A stretch of 64,000 nucleotides of DNA, from assembly GCA_040954595.2 (NCBI GenBank), contig CM082579.2, forward strand, positions 12,152,001-12,216,000, written 5' to 3'. The position numbers and the translations under genes are program-made. Below are positions 11,801 to 26,800 of this stretch, piece by piece. The DNA is from Balanoglossus misakiensis (taxonomy: Eukaryota > Hemichordata). The notes beneath the pieces were generated by a model. It was not told where the DNA came from. It was given only the letters and a program-made list of their open reading frames with translations, and did not search any database. Position 1 is the first letter of the stretch, and the number at the start of each line of letters is the position of its first letter.

Positions 11801-14800
11801 ATACAAAGGCATTGTGAACAACGATAGACATGAGTTGTGACGATGACCTTATTGAATAAATAGTATTTACCACTTCTTTGCCTGCATAGTCTGTGAAACG
11901 CCCCGTACTTAAGAAACGACAATAGGACGTAATTGGATGGCTCATGATAGTGCAGATGTGTCGCCAATCCTGCTAAGCCTTGGGGAATGCCATGTGTGTC
12001 CAACAAGCCCTGCAAGAAATGAAACAATGTAAAATGGCGAAAACGTAAAATGGCGAAAACGTGTTCGCATGTCCCAGAATAACTGTGATTTGGGGAATTT
12101 TTTCCAAAATGCAGTCATTTGGATTGTTTGCACATGTGGGAACAATACCTAAAATTGACGTATCATTTCACAACTCGTTTAGTATTTCTACGTTTTACAC
12201 CTGATTTGAATGCTAAATTTACGTTTGTTCATCATAAACTTAAATCGCTTGAAGCTGTCAAAGGCGTATGCTGCTGTTAGTGTTTATGTTCATGAAAAAA
12301 CAGTGCCTCATATAGAAAACACGTATCTAGATGACATATTTAAAAGTCATATCACCTTCCTGATTAAGTACTCGACACTGAACAGGAAATAATGTTTGAC
12401 TTGTGAGTCCATTTCTGGCCGATCGTAACACAAAAATGGATGCTTCAGTAGTGAAAGTGCCTGCAATTTAAAGAAAAAGTTTGGTAAATTCGGAAGTTCA
12501 GTGGCACTTATAGATTATATCGTGGTAAGAAGTAGTCATTTGTCATAAATTTTAATAAGGCTGTTAATGTTAGAGGTTGACAAAGAAAGACAAATAGCCC
12601 TATTTAAATTGTATCCGTTGTTTTGCGAACCCAAGGAAAAATTCCTTGCCTCAGTTTCGATCGTTGTGTTTCAAAGTAAGGTCATGTCGGGTCAGTTCAT
12701 CAGTGGTTTACCTGTGGTCGCGAGATTGCATCAACAATGTTTGAGAATACTGGCGATAGCGAGAGATTTTCGTAATTTTAAGGTTACCAAATATACTGAC
12801 AACTAAACTTTTTGTTATTCTGACAATAGTTGTGAAGGATAATAACATGACGCCAGTATGTTGAAAAATTCCCACGTTTTAGCGTTCATAACTTAGCTCT
12901 ATAGCCGTCTTAGCGTTGGACGTTTACAAACAGAATGTAATACACTTTTTTAAATACTGTGCAGTTCTAACGCTGACCGATGTTTACTTTATCAATTGAA
13001 TCCCAGGATGGGGCACACAGATTAAGTCGTTAGCAGGTGCTTAATGGGAAATGTGATAGCTTGTATTCGGGATTAGCAAATGATAAGACAGGTGGGACAA
13101 ATGCAGATCGGAACTCCGCCATTTATAACTTTAATGTTTGCAGCCCCCTGTGATGTAACTGGGCAAGTTATTTTAGAGAAACAAATCTTTTAACCACAAT
13201 TAAACAAAACGACAAAAATCAATAAAAATAGACATTTTCTGATATGACCAGAGTAAGTATAATTCAAACCTTATCGCAGGCATCTCTTTTGTCGTCGGAA
13301 TTGGCTGTCAGCAGTAGCAGACGTAGCACCAAGGTTACTGAAACGGGGAAGTTGCCTTTCAAGTGTGGAACGCTGGACATAATCAACCTGTTCACTTTCG
13401 GTTTTGGAATACCGAAGAAAATCACATTACCAACGAGGTCAAAACCACGTCGACCAGATCGGCCCGCCATCTACGAACAAACCAAACAGTATAAATGCTG
13501 TTACAGTAAAGGGAATACATTTGTCAATCCAGTGATATTGGTTGAAAAACGTTTGAGAAAGCATGATGATGTCATCGAAACCACACGCATATGATGTCAT
13601 TCAAATTCCAATTATACCTTAAAGATCCATTAGCTGTATATTTTGGTCATTTTCTTATTTTGTTTGTTCTATGTATCAACTACAGTTTCTGGTTGGAATC
13701 CCTGAACCATGATGAAATGACCAGTATTTTGTTCATTAACATGCCCTATATGAGTACAATCTGCATTGTTATTGTTGAAAGTTTGTATTCTAGTCTGGAC
13801 TAGAATTAAATTGTCAACAATAACAATGATCATTTCACATGTGTAGGCTACGTTGACAATCAGAATACTGGACACTTGAGCATTATGTGCGGGTAAGCAT
13901 AAGAAACTGGAGTACACAGAACACAAGTAATAAAAAAATAGTCAAAAGTTACAGCTAATATCCCTTTAAGCAAACAAAGTTTATCACGATGTTCTCCTGA
14001 AGATTGTATTCTCTTGACTATAAATTATATGGAAATATTATCCCCGAATTGTTCACATATAGACGTATGCTAAAAAATCTCACGGCAATTAAACTCCAAG
14101 CATACGTGATGGACAATTGTTCAACTCACTTGTCTATACTGAGTGGCATTGAGGTAGGTCGAGTCTCCCGCGAATATAACTGTCTTGCAGGGCATGTGGA
14201 TACCAAGCGCCAATGTTCCAGTGGCTATCACAACCTAGGGCGTGTGCATTCAAGAATTCGGCATTAGCATAAATTGTGACACTTCATCATCAGCAAAAAC
14301 GTGATATGTGTAGTATAAAGATTACACATAAAATAATAGCGATTGACTGGAATGTATGATCTAACTTGACGGGAACATACTTTGTACTCTATAGAACAGG
14401 AAAGTGAGATTGCAATTGGAGTAACATGAATCATGCTAGTGAAGACAATAAAATATGGCTTACCCGTAGATATTTAGTCCTGAATAGATTTTCAACAGCC
14501 ATTCTCCATTTGTTACCCAATCCAGCATGATGATACGCAACGCCACGTTTAAAGGACCTCTTGAGTGAATGGTTATCGGGAAAGTGTCGCACCTGGTGTA
14601 GAATCCTATCCAAATCCTTGATTAAAGCAATATATGCTAATCAAACGTTTGATCTAAAGTCTTACATAGCATGTATGCCATCCCAAATAAGCAGTCACAT
14701 ACAGCAGAGCGAAGGATTTCACGTAATATGCACAGCACATAAAATGGAAAAACGGAAGTATAAACGAAAATGTGTGGTGTGTTCGCAAGCAAGGAAACAT

Positions 14801-17800
14801 TAATTGAAACAATATGAAGGTTGGAAATGGCGTGGTGACGCATTCTAATCTCGGGTATACGCCTTAAAACAGCCAAGCATTGGCAAAGGTAAATATCGAG
14901 CTAACCATACATATGATTTCAATCAGATTGGTACGTACAGAACGACCGAAGAGAAGAAAAAAAAAACTGAATACGCCAGGCAATTGATCACGTGACGTCA
15001 GTTTAACGCATGGAATATTAGGACAATGTTAAAATGAAGAAAGCAGAGGAAAATGTCCCAATATTAATGTTTTGGGCAGACAGATTTTTGTTGACATAAA
15101 TTAATTCTATAAAATGTACTGTCACCTGCTGGGTATGGGAACCTTTTGATGCCAGCGAATATTCACTTTGTATCTCACTTTCGTACTGATTGGCGGTTCT
15201 GGGCAATTGTGAGGAACCATCCCCACGTTCGGCATCATCATCTTCTTTTTTCTTCCTGGTGTACAAAATACATATTCTTTATTTCAAACCATTGTGTCAA
15301 CGAGGCAACCACATACTCACACCTCATTTTGAACATGGTATGCATCTCGGGGTATTCAGCAAACCACTGTATGACCGTTATCTCTTAATGTATTTTTGAG
15401 TTGGTAATATATTCACCTGTTAATAATTTCAACTTCACGTTTACTCAAGCATATGTTGTTAAGAATTCGGGTTCAACAACTGACCTACATTTTTCATTCT
15501 GCCAAGCCAAGCGGAAAAGTGTCAAATACGGGCAGGTGTTGACAATCACAAGAGACAATAAAGGAAATTGACTAAATCAAATCAGAGTGCAGTGCATGCA
15601 TCAACTTACTCTTTTTTGTCTCTGCTTCGCTTGGCGACCTTCGTGTACTTTGCTGTATCTTTCTTTGCTTGTTTTCCTTCATCGGTTCTATAAAACTCGG
15701 CTTTACGTTTCTCTTCTCTCTCTTCTAGTATTTCTGTGACACTTTCACTCAGGTCTTCACAAAACTTCCGATCGAAACTGATTTTGGAGGATATGAAATA
15801 ATGGTCCAAAATGTTATATATAGACACTGTAGTTGTAAAAATAGTTGTCATTGTATGATAATTACGAACTAATTTAACATCGTAGATAAAGGTCTACTTC
15901 CGTGTGACAAGTCAAAACTCAAATTGATTTCTGCACTAAAATTAAAAAATGAAGGTTACCACTTAACCAGGCAAATACAAGGATAATTATAAGTCACATT
16001 TGAAGTAATTAACAGATTGTCATGTTGTTTTGTACATTCTTCCTATTTCATTCTGACACCGAGTATTTTGCAGTTTACGTGTTTCTGACTTGTTAAAGAA
16101 AGCATGTTATTGTCGATGGTGAAATAAATAGCAAATACTGCAAACATTCCTTAACCCTTTCATCCCAGTTCCCTCTTTAGAGGTCCAATTTTACCATAGG
16201 AAAAAAAATGGGTGTGGACTGCAGAACCATGGTGGTGAAGGGTCAATAGCAGAACGTACACACCTGAACACAAGCGCTGGTAGTTTATCCTGTGCATCTA
16301 ACTGCATAAGTAGTTTGTAGAAGTTTTCCGCAATCATTTCTTTAGGTGAATACCGCATCGTTTCCCATCCTCTTTCGTGAGCATTAATCTCCTGCACCAA
16401 TTTCCCTCTTAAGCGCCGTAGTAGTTTCTCGATCTGAAAGGAGAGAAATGACCACGCCATGTCACATTTAATGCCACTGTATCTAATAGTGTCCAACACT
16501 TTTGTTCTTCGTTCCATGAAAAGGTGGGATTTTAAGGATGTACGCGCAGAACATAAACCCGAAAACTGCGCGCACCCGTCTTTTTTCCATAGGAATACAT
16601 TGATAATCGCCAGAAAACAAACTTCTACTATTGTCATTTTCACGAAATGGAGAATCCAAAATCCACAATTAAAAAAATGACAACACTTCCAATTTTACTA
16701 AACGTACATCCTTAAAGCGAAAACAACCAATCAATAGAATACAATCAAATAATTCACTTTTCTTCCAAGATATTTTAGTTTACTTAGTGGAAGAACTAAA
16801 ACTGCGTACATTTACTGCTGGTGTTTATTGCATTGCCTCAACAATGCAATTTGATACATTTTGGTGTACATGTATAAAGCCAATGAATTTACTCTTCGTG
16901 TTGTCATCTTGTGACAAACCCAGCTGTCTCAGTTTATTAGGGCCCAAGCGCAAGCAAGCGCTTGGGCCCTATTGGTTTCGTTGGGGTTTTTCTGTCTTTC
17001 TTTCTTCTTTCTTTCTTTCTTTATTCTTGTGTCAATTCTTTGTCGCTCTAGATCTCAGAGACCACTGCAGGTACACTTCTGAAACTTGCTACAGTGGTCA
17101 AGGTCAATGAGTAGTCGTGCATTGATCCCTTGAATTTTTAATTAGTCACATGACCTGGCGGCCATCTTGGATTTTCTGAAAAAAATGCAAATCTCAGATC
17201 TCAGAAACTACAAGTCAGATCGACTTCAAATTTGGCGTGCAGGTAGACTACCTTCTGCCCATCATTTTTGTAATTGGAAATTATGCTGTCAATGTTGCAG
17301 TTTTTTTGCTACAATTTTTTTTCTGAAATCTGGTCAAAATTTCAAAAATCTTCTTCTCCAGAACTGGTGATAACCCAGACACGGGGTTTGGTGTATGTGG
17401 TCACCTAACTGATGTCTATCAAGTTTGCGAAGATCATTGTGATTGGTCGAAGATTATGGCGGCCATATTGGATTTTCGAAAAACCATAGTAAAACTCAAA
17501 AAATCTTCTTCTCCAGAACGGGCGATAACTGAGTCGCAAGATTCGGGGAGTTTGGTCACTACACTGATGTCTATCAAGTTTGCAAAGAGCATTGTGATTG
17601 GTCGAAGATTATGGCGGCCATATTGGATTTTGTAAAAAGCAGTGAAAAATTGAAATTCCTTTTCCTAGTCTAAAAATTGATAGCATACAAACTCTTTTTA
17701 TGGATATCAATCGTCATGTGACTAAAATATGTTACAATTTTTTGGCGATTTTTCACATGACCTTTGACCTACTTTTCACACGTTATTATTTCTGCATATC

Positions 17801-20800
17801 TATTTCCAGGCTAACCTATAGGGCTAGACGTTTGGTTTTTGATGCATGTGGATTAGTGTGTGATCAAAATATTTTGCTACTTTTCATGACCCCTTTGACC
17901 TCTGCTGACCTCATTAATTATGCGCATAGCTAATTACAGGCGAACCAATAGAGCTAGAGGTTTGGTTTTTGTTGGACATGTACCACTATGGGAACAAAAT
18001 TTTTTGCCCAAATGTTGGGTGACCTCTGGTGACCTTTGACCTACTTTCGCATATCTCAGCATCCAGAGCAGATACAGCCATGGCATTTGGTAGGATGGGA
18101 CCATAATGTAAAGCCACATTTTTGGGTCACCTGTGACACCTGCTGACCTCATTAAATATGCACATACCTAATTACAGGCGAACCAATAGAGGTAGAGTTT
18201 TGGTTTTTGTTGGACAAGGACCAGTATGGATCAAAAAAATATTTCCCAAATGTTGGGTGACCTCAGGTGACCTTTGACCTACTTTACCCTATTTCAGCAG
18301 CAAAAATACACACATCCTTGTTATGTCATGAGATAATACATCCGATAGAAAATTCTGTTTCTTCTCATTCATACTGTGCATATATAATTCAAGATCAGCG
18401 CTTGGGCCCGACAATGCTGCTCGCAGCTTTAATATTTTTTTGGAATCATAAATCTTGTGATGTGCACACAATGAGGACAAAACGCTTTTATCATCTTAAG
18501 TACTCATTTATGATTGAACAACATTTAAAAGAAGCATACATCGCAAAATTATTAATAGTGGAATGTCTTGATCAGACTTGGAATCGCCTTTGTTTTGGCT
18601 AGCAGATGTAAACGTTATCCATCATGGGAATTGTGTATGGCAGAACTGAAAATCAAATTATTACATTGTATAACCATATACCGACGGTCCCTTATTTAGC
18701 ACCCCAATGTATTCTCCAGGGATTGCTGTTCAATTCCCAATTTAATAATCTATCAGTCCAGCTGAAAATAATTACATGAATTCACTGGCGACATATAGTG
18801 TACTATGCATCAATAAGTGCTCTCATGCGGCTATCAGGCACCCCACATGGTCATAAGTCAGGGAGATGATCACCAACACGATAGCTTACTGTGGTGTGCA
18901 GTCGAATACCACTGCACCACGTTGACTCACCTTTTCTTCTCCAGAAGAGGTTTCCAGCCATCTTAGTAACTCACTTTTAATGTCTTGCTCATACTGTCTT
19001 GCTAATGTCCTGGTTATTGTAGCTTGTGGACCTTGGAAATATCTACCAGGTTCCAGCTGTTGCAACTGTGTAATCAACCAAATGCCATTAATGCAATTAA
19101 AAATTCGAAATAGATTTTCTCATGCAATCCTACTTTTTTCTAAGATTATATTATGTTTGTGAATATTTTGCAATCAATGTTGTGAGGTTAAGCATGTGTT
19201 ACGAGTTTGAAAACAGAAGAAAAAAAAAACGCGCGGTTTTTGGAAGCATGACATATTTCCGTTTGGTATTAATTTCATATCCATACTCTCAGCACTGAAT
19301 CTTGGGTAATGTTTAGGTATTCTCATGTGGATGATCTATAATATACATCACATGCATTTGTGTCGATGAATCAGAAGGTACATGTATCCTATGTATTAGT
19401 GCCCAACAATAGACTTGATATCATGATCAAACACTTTTGTTCACAAAATGTGTTTATGAACACATGATCAGCACGTGTATTCGTCACCATGCATTTACGT
19501 ACATATGCCAAGTCATTAAAGCTGCCCAGTTGATGATAATGGAAATTTACTTTATAGCATAAAACTCCTAACTTTTCTTGGTAATATACTTTACTTGCCA
19601 AAATAAAATAAATCATGGGTGACTTGGTCAGGTGTCATGGTTCAGTATGTAAAAAATGAAATAATAAATGTTATGGGTACGTACCCATAGATTTTCATAA
19701 ACACAGATGCGACGTAAACGTGACGTCATACAGTGTGACGTCACTTGCGCAGTAAGTTGTTGTTAGAGTAAACAAAAGATCACGTGATTGTGACGTTACA
19801 GTGTCCGTGTAGTAACGGCGGTTCATTCAAACATTTTGTTTACCATCGGACTGTTTCTATGAAGCCTTATATCGTTATGTGGGCATATTTGACCCGAATC
19901 CGTGGGTAGAGCAATTCTTTTCATGTTAAAGGTTTGTTTATCGATATTTATTTCACAAAGTAAAAATATACCCAAAATGGTATTTCCCATCATCTGGGCA
20001 GTTTTAAACCATAATTTTAAGAATGATACACACCTCCGGTGGCTGCGCTCCAGACCATACTAACACCATGAGATCATACAGCTGCAGTGTTTCTCTCGGT
20101 GAAAAGGTCATATCGCCCGGAAAGCCATTTTCACAGAACTGCAAGAGAAAAAATACGAGCTGTCATTAAATTCAGGTGCTTTATTATGAAACATCTTTTA
20201 TCTATAAATTAAACGAGATTGTCGAGAAGGATCATTGAAATATTGTAGAAACCACTAATCCCAGCTGCTTTACATTCTAATCAGATCAAATGTACGTATT
20301 TTTTTCCATAAACGAAACAGATAGATGGGTACTTGATATACTGTATTTCTCTAAGGGGATATAGTTGTCTCCAAGTCCAAAATGTGTCCACAAAATGGAG
20401 GTCCATGCTCACCTGTTTGTAGGACAAGGTAGCCGCTGGATGTAAGGGTTTGAATTCTGACGTATCAGTTTTACTCTGGGAGGACAGTTCACCATGCAGT
20501 TCGCTACGTTTCGATGGAGCATTAGGCAAGTAAACGTACTTCTCCAAATCAGAATAGCGTTCACTGTATGTCACTGGTCAAAGTAAAATTAATACAAGTC
20601 AGAGTTTGAGTTGGATGGAACTGTAATGATCGGGGACAAACTGTTCCCTTTTCATGCTAGTGAAAGTAATTGGTCGTCTCAACTATTTGTTTGGATGGGA
20701 ATGTCCAATACTCCGTCCATGTTGGCTACTTCAATGACTCCTTCTGACTGTGAAATGACTGACATGTGGCTAAGACGGGCAAATTTGATATCCAGTGAGA

Positions 20801-23800
20801 GGAGCTGTTAAAACCATTTTATACAGAATTTTCTGTCGTGATCGCAAGCAGGCACAACTGCAATACCGTGAGTATTGCCCAACAGTTTTTTTTATTACGG
20901 AACGATCGCTGAGGACAATTGCAAGTTCAAAACGTCAACTTGAAGTGGGTGAAACAGGCTTGCATTCCACAGGATTGGAATTCAGAAACCCCTCAACAGG
21001 AACACTGCTCCGTCAAGCTAGTCACCTACCAAGATTTACTTTGTACGAGTTGAAGTGTTTCTGTCTTCCCTGTCCCTGCTGTTTCTCCGCAATTTCCTGT
21101 TTGTAGTGTTGAGCCTGTTGAAGCCATCTTTGAAAACAAAAGGCAGATGGTCAGAGAGTTGGCATTACATAGTCTACGTAACAATCATTTGTATGTGAGC
21201 ACTATCATATAGCAATAGCAATGGTCAACATACACATAAAGGACAATTACAGCCATACTGGATCGTATGGTTATGAAACTAAGGGACCGTTCAGTTTTTA
21301 CGGCGGGGGGGGGGCGGCAAAATTCAGGGGGGTCACTTAAATTCTGGAGTCCAAAAGGGTGGGGGGGGGTCATCTTTTTTGTAAACGTTTAGGGGGGTCA
21401 CATACTTTTGCCACCGAACTTTAGCTTTTGAGTCCACAAAATTGCAGTTTCGCGCCCTTTATTTTACCAAATTTTCTAATAAAACCCACCCCTTCGTTCT
21501 TCGCAACATTTCATTTATTGGCTGGTTTGTCTAGTGTACCAGGGCAGACTACTTGCCACCCCACCCCACCGATGCTTACTTTGAGTGGAGTGCTTTAGAG
21601 TTCATTAAAATGCAGCTTTGAGCACTGTATTTTACAGGATTTTCTTATGTGGCAGGGGGACACCCCCTCCCACACCCACCCCCGCCACTTTTCTTGTTTT
21701 ACCAATTATAGCAACTATTATATTGACTTGTCATTTTAATTTATTCATAGATTTCTTTATCGCAACGATATACAATTATATACTTCAATTACTTTAAGAA
21801 ATTTATAATTGACGTGTGAAGAGCCTCATTCCCTTTATTGCATACAGTGGACATAGGATCAGGACGGCGAATGTTTTCGGCATGGAGGGGGGGGGGTCAT
21901 CATATTTTTGGGCCTGTCAAAGGGGGGGGGGGGTCATCATTTTTTGGTCCTGGGTGAAGGGGGTCGGCCTGATTTTGAAAACCAATGACACAAACTTGCC
22001 ACCCCCCCCCTCCCCCAGCCGTAAAAACTGAACGGTCCCTAATGATGATGTATATGCATGTCGCAAAGCACTACCCTTGTCCAACATTTGAAGCCAGCAC
22101 CACAAGCCTCATTGATTAGCATGTTTCTGCCATAGAACATTGCCCTGTCCCAAGTTTGAATGAAACTGATTCTTCCATGTTTTAGCAATATGTACAGAAT
22201 GTAACAGACAATATAAAACAATCACCTGTTGCAGTGTTGCTGTATATATATGACAATACTGCAACCGAATGGAATCTCGTTGATATATGTGCTGCATGGG
22301 TGCGTTATCTTCGCGACAAATTTAATGAAATTGATATATGCCTATAGCATATCTGCAGGCATGAGTAAAAAAATAAACTGGCCGTCTCTGGCCACACTAT
22401 ATAGAAGGGGACTACAAGAGTACACAAGAATGACTGCTTTCATTCTCATGGTGTTACTTTGAACTGACTAATTTTCCATTGGCTGGAGTATTGTATTTAC
22501 CGTTGCAAGTCTTCCGGATTTCTGATGGTGGCCGATAGCGCCAAGAAAGGGCATTGGATCATTACTAACAAATGTTCCCAAACTTCAGCACCAATTTCAC
22601 CTCCAAGACAATGTACCTAGTAAAATGTCAACAACAACAACAACACAACAATAATATATTTTGTGGCGTTCAGCAACTGGGGTACATATTTTATACATCA
22701 CATTGTCCACTAAAAGTTAATTTCATAACCACTTTAAAGGGTTTATGACATGCTTTGAAAAGTTTTCATTTTTCCCCATCTAAAGCTCACCTAGGGTACC
22801 CGTCTATGCATTGCCTATTGTGTCGGTTCCGAAAAATGTGCGCGAATGCCGGAATTTGCCCCCTTTTTTCATGCCTGTGATCAGGGAGCCACTTCGCACT
22901 CGAGCCAGGCGAAGGTATTTGCATATGGACAAACAAGTACACTAGGTTCTAGTGTACCATTCTGTTTACAGTAAAGTGTAATTAGCAGTCCATGAGTAAT
23001 TAAGTCCACAGACAAAGGCAAGCTACATAAACAGTGTTCAAAGCAAAGGAAGCCCTTGCCTCACATTACAGGCAGAGGATTTACAAAGGTGTGAAAGACT
23101 ATTTGTCCACATCAAGATAAGTCTTCGGCTTAACTTCGAAAAGCCGAAAAAAATCGACTGAGTTGGGTTAGGGGTACACGCCCACTCGTCACTTTTACTT
23201 GCCTGTTATCTAAGCACAGAGGGTGATACGCAATGCAAGATAGTAACATACGTTAACTTCAAGACCCAAAGAGTGATTTTACGCGTGGTTGTATAGGGCA
23301 TGGCATTAGACCTTTAACGTACAAATTCCAGGCAAAGGTAGTGGATCGCACCAATGAAATTGTAACTGCCACACGTGCGCTGACAAAATATCACAAACAT
23401 ATAATAAAGGAGGAATATTCTTCTATGTATCTTGGACCGAACACAGCAAAACGAAAATTGATATATGCAGAATAAACGTGAAAGTTAATAAAAAGTATTG
23501 TCAACAAATATGGCCGACATAGAAGAGCAAATTACAAAATGCGTATCCAGTTCGAGACCAGACTCTGTGCATTTAGGGAGTTATCTCACACAGGGAGATA
23601 TCATAAAGTCATTACCTCGTCAAATATGACATACTTGATCTTCGCTGCCCAGGCCTGTCGTTTCGGAGATAGAAGCAGAATTTCAAAAGCCTGTGGTACA
23701 GTGACGAGAATCTGTATGGTGGAAGGAAAACAAATTATGCCATATGTATATTTAGTGAAGAATTCTGGACTAAAATCCACCTTTCATTAGCAAGAACACG

Positions 23801-26800
23801 ACGGGTTTGCATTCGGATTTACTATTAGATGTGTCGGCTCTTATGCACTAAGGCGAAAGAAAAAATCCCGTTGGATATACCTGGCAGTTTAGAGTATCCT
23901 TCCTGAGATCCCGCGTGAAAACACCGTACAAGGCTTTTCCTGGAGGCATGGATTTGCTGAAACGGGCGCCAATCTCCGCAGCCACCTGGTTTACTAGAGC
24001 CTGCAAAACAACGAAAACAACTCATTTACAATTTGAAACAAAGAGGAATACCAGTGTATTCTATCAAATTGGCTTGAACTTAGCGTACGTGTTCTGTATG
24101 GCAAAACCTCTTAAATGAGATCGGATCATCTTGGATACAAGACGGACATGCCATTCTCGAAGAAGTGGGACAGTAGTATGCAGGTCCTTCTAAGTAATCA
24201 TAAAGAGCGGAGAGAGGGAGGGCAGTGAAGATGGCAGTGGGAGGGGGGAATCGGGGAGGGAGATAGGGGTAGAACGATATGATAGTTAACCCACCTTCGT
24301 TGGTGCAACATAGACAAGAACACCTTCGTTGTCTTCTTTCAGTATTTTCCTCATACAGTAAAATGATGCATATGTTTTACCGGATGATGTCGGTGCCACT
24401 ATGACTGCGGACTCGTTGTTGTCCACTGCATCAAGTAATTCTCTCTGTGAAGTTATTCAGGATGATTTGTTGAACTCTTTTCAAGGTTTCTCCGTTACAG
24501 ACACATGGATTTAATGTACACGATGTTATTAATCGTTGCTTCAAAAATTTCAGGATGTATTATTTTTTAAGTATTTTAACTATCATAAAATGTAATTACG
24601 TTCACGTCAAGAAGCCACTACAATTACATAATTCTTACCAGACTGTCGAGAATGGAAAGCAGGCTAAGTTTAAAAGACACTACCTGCTTCGTCTTTGAAA
24701 ACCATGTTTGATGTCAAAGGCAAATTTAAACGCGTGCCATAATGCAATATTTCCATAATACCGATTACTCGGGCGTTACCTCAATTACACTAAACCGCAA
24801 ATTGAATACGTTCATACCAAAAATCACATTGTGGTGTATAGAATCTACCTGCGGAAGATGACCGTGCTGCACGGAAGCAGTGTACTGACCGTTGATTTGT
24901 TCAACTATTCATTCAGTTGATAAGAAACAAATGGTCGCTTAAATGAAATCTTATTTAATTGGCATTTCACTCCGTTTTGAGTAATTTTAATAATAAAATG
25001 TTTATAATCAAATGCGAAAGTGTGAGACGAAAAGAACAACCTTACCTGCCAAGTGTCCGGTATAAAAGTAGTGACTCTGGGATCCGGATCATGTCTGACT
25101 TCTCTTTTCATCAAATGACCCATGTATTGCAATTGAAATCGTGCACTGCTCATCTTTATTCGATATTTCTGCTCAGTTTTACTGTTCAGCACTTTGGCTG
25201 AATCCTGAAAAGTGAGAAAACATGTTCTCTGTTAATTATACGTATACGTATAGTTTGGGGTAATACGTCAAAGACAAACCTCCAAAGAGTGTATAAACTT
25301 CAGAAAAGAGCTGCTAGGGTAATCCTTGGAGTGGACACGACATTTTCATCCCGTTCTCTTCTCATCAGTCTGCATTGGTTACCTGTTGATTTTTCGCATT
25401 GTATATTTCACGGCTATTATGACTTTCAAAGCTCTAAATGACCTCGCACCTAACTATATTAGGGATCTTTTCCGACCTCTCTCAGAAATGAATCGTTTAA
25501 ATACTCGAAGTGTCAGCGCCGGTGACCTCTACCCATCAATATGGAAAGCCATAACTGCCTTAAGTGAACTGAACTCATGTTCTCTTGTGCATTTAACATG
25601 TTTTCTTGTGCATTTAGCATGTTTTCTTGTGCATTTCATATATGGTCCTGTGCATTTAGCATGTTTTCTTGTGCATTTCATATATGGTCCTGTGCATTTA
25701 ACATGTTGTCTTGTGCATTTCAAATATTTTCCTGTGCATTTAACATGTTGTCTTGTCCATTTTATATTGTCTTGTGCATTTAACATGTTGTCTTGTCCAT
25801 TTATATACATTGTCTTGTGCATTTATATACGTTGTCTTGTGCATTTCTACATGTTGTCGTGTGCCTTTAACATGTTGTCTTGTCCATTTATATACGTTGT
25901 CTTGTGCATTTCTACATGTTGTCGTGTGCATTTAACATGTTGTCTTGTCCATTTATATACGTTGTCTTGTGCATTTCTACATGTTGTCGTGTGCATTTAA
26001 CATGTTGTCTTGTCCATTTATATACGTTGTCTTGTGCATTTCTACATGTTGTCGTGTGCATTTAACATGTTGTCTTGTCCATTTATATACGTTGTCTTGT
26101 GCATTTATATACGTTGTCTTGTGCATTTATATACGTTGTCTTGTGCATTTCTATATGTTGTCTTGTGCATTTATATACGTTGTCTTGTGCATTTCTATAT
26201 GTTTTCTTGTGCATTTATATACGTTGTCTTGTGCATTTCTATATGTTGTCTTGTGCATTTCTATACGTTGTCTTGTGCATTTCTATATGTTTTCTTGTGC
26301 ATTTATATACGTTGTCTTGTGCATTTCTATATGTTGTCTTGTGCATTTATATACGTTGTCTTGTGCATTTCTATATGTTGTCTTGTCCATTCATATACGT
26401 TGTCTTGTGCATTTGACATGTTGTCCTGTGGTTTTGTACATGATGTGTGGTGCATTCAACTTCATTAGAAGAAGATCAACTTCATTAGAAGAAGATCAAC
26501 TTCATTAGAAGAAGATCAAGCTGTTACGCCAGGGGGAGGAGAACATGCTAATCCGGGTAATGAGCATATCCCCCCTGGCGGAACAGCTGTGTTTCCACAG
26601 CTACGGTAACTTCTGTTTCGCACTGGTTCTCAAATCACGCCACACCTATAGGGTGCCGTTTGTTACCTTATTATTTAGCCATATTATTAGGGCCCAAGCC
26701 CAGCAGGCTTGGGCCCTATTGTTTTTGCTGGTTTTTTTCTTCTACTGTCTTCTTTTTCTTGTGTAGTTTTTTCGGCCAGCTAGATCTTGAAAATGGCTGA

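Noticed and set aside
16191-16643. A 150-codon minus-strand frame
   Set aside because: Only 16264-16433 is coding (helicase exon 24); the rest is intron read-through past the splice sites.
25573-26425. CRISPR-like array
   Set aside because: The 22-bp units are contiguous with no unique spacers, and the context is an animal genome.
25326-26508. Long plus-strand reading frames rich in Cys, Val and Tyr (up to 224 codons)
   Set aside because: They come from a 22-bp tandem repeat with no stop in any of three frames; the same peptide pattern appears in all frames.
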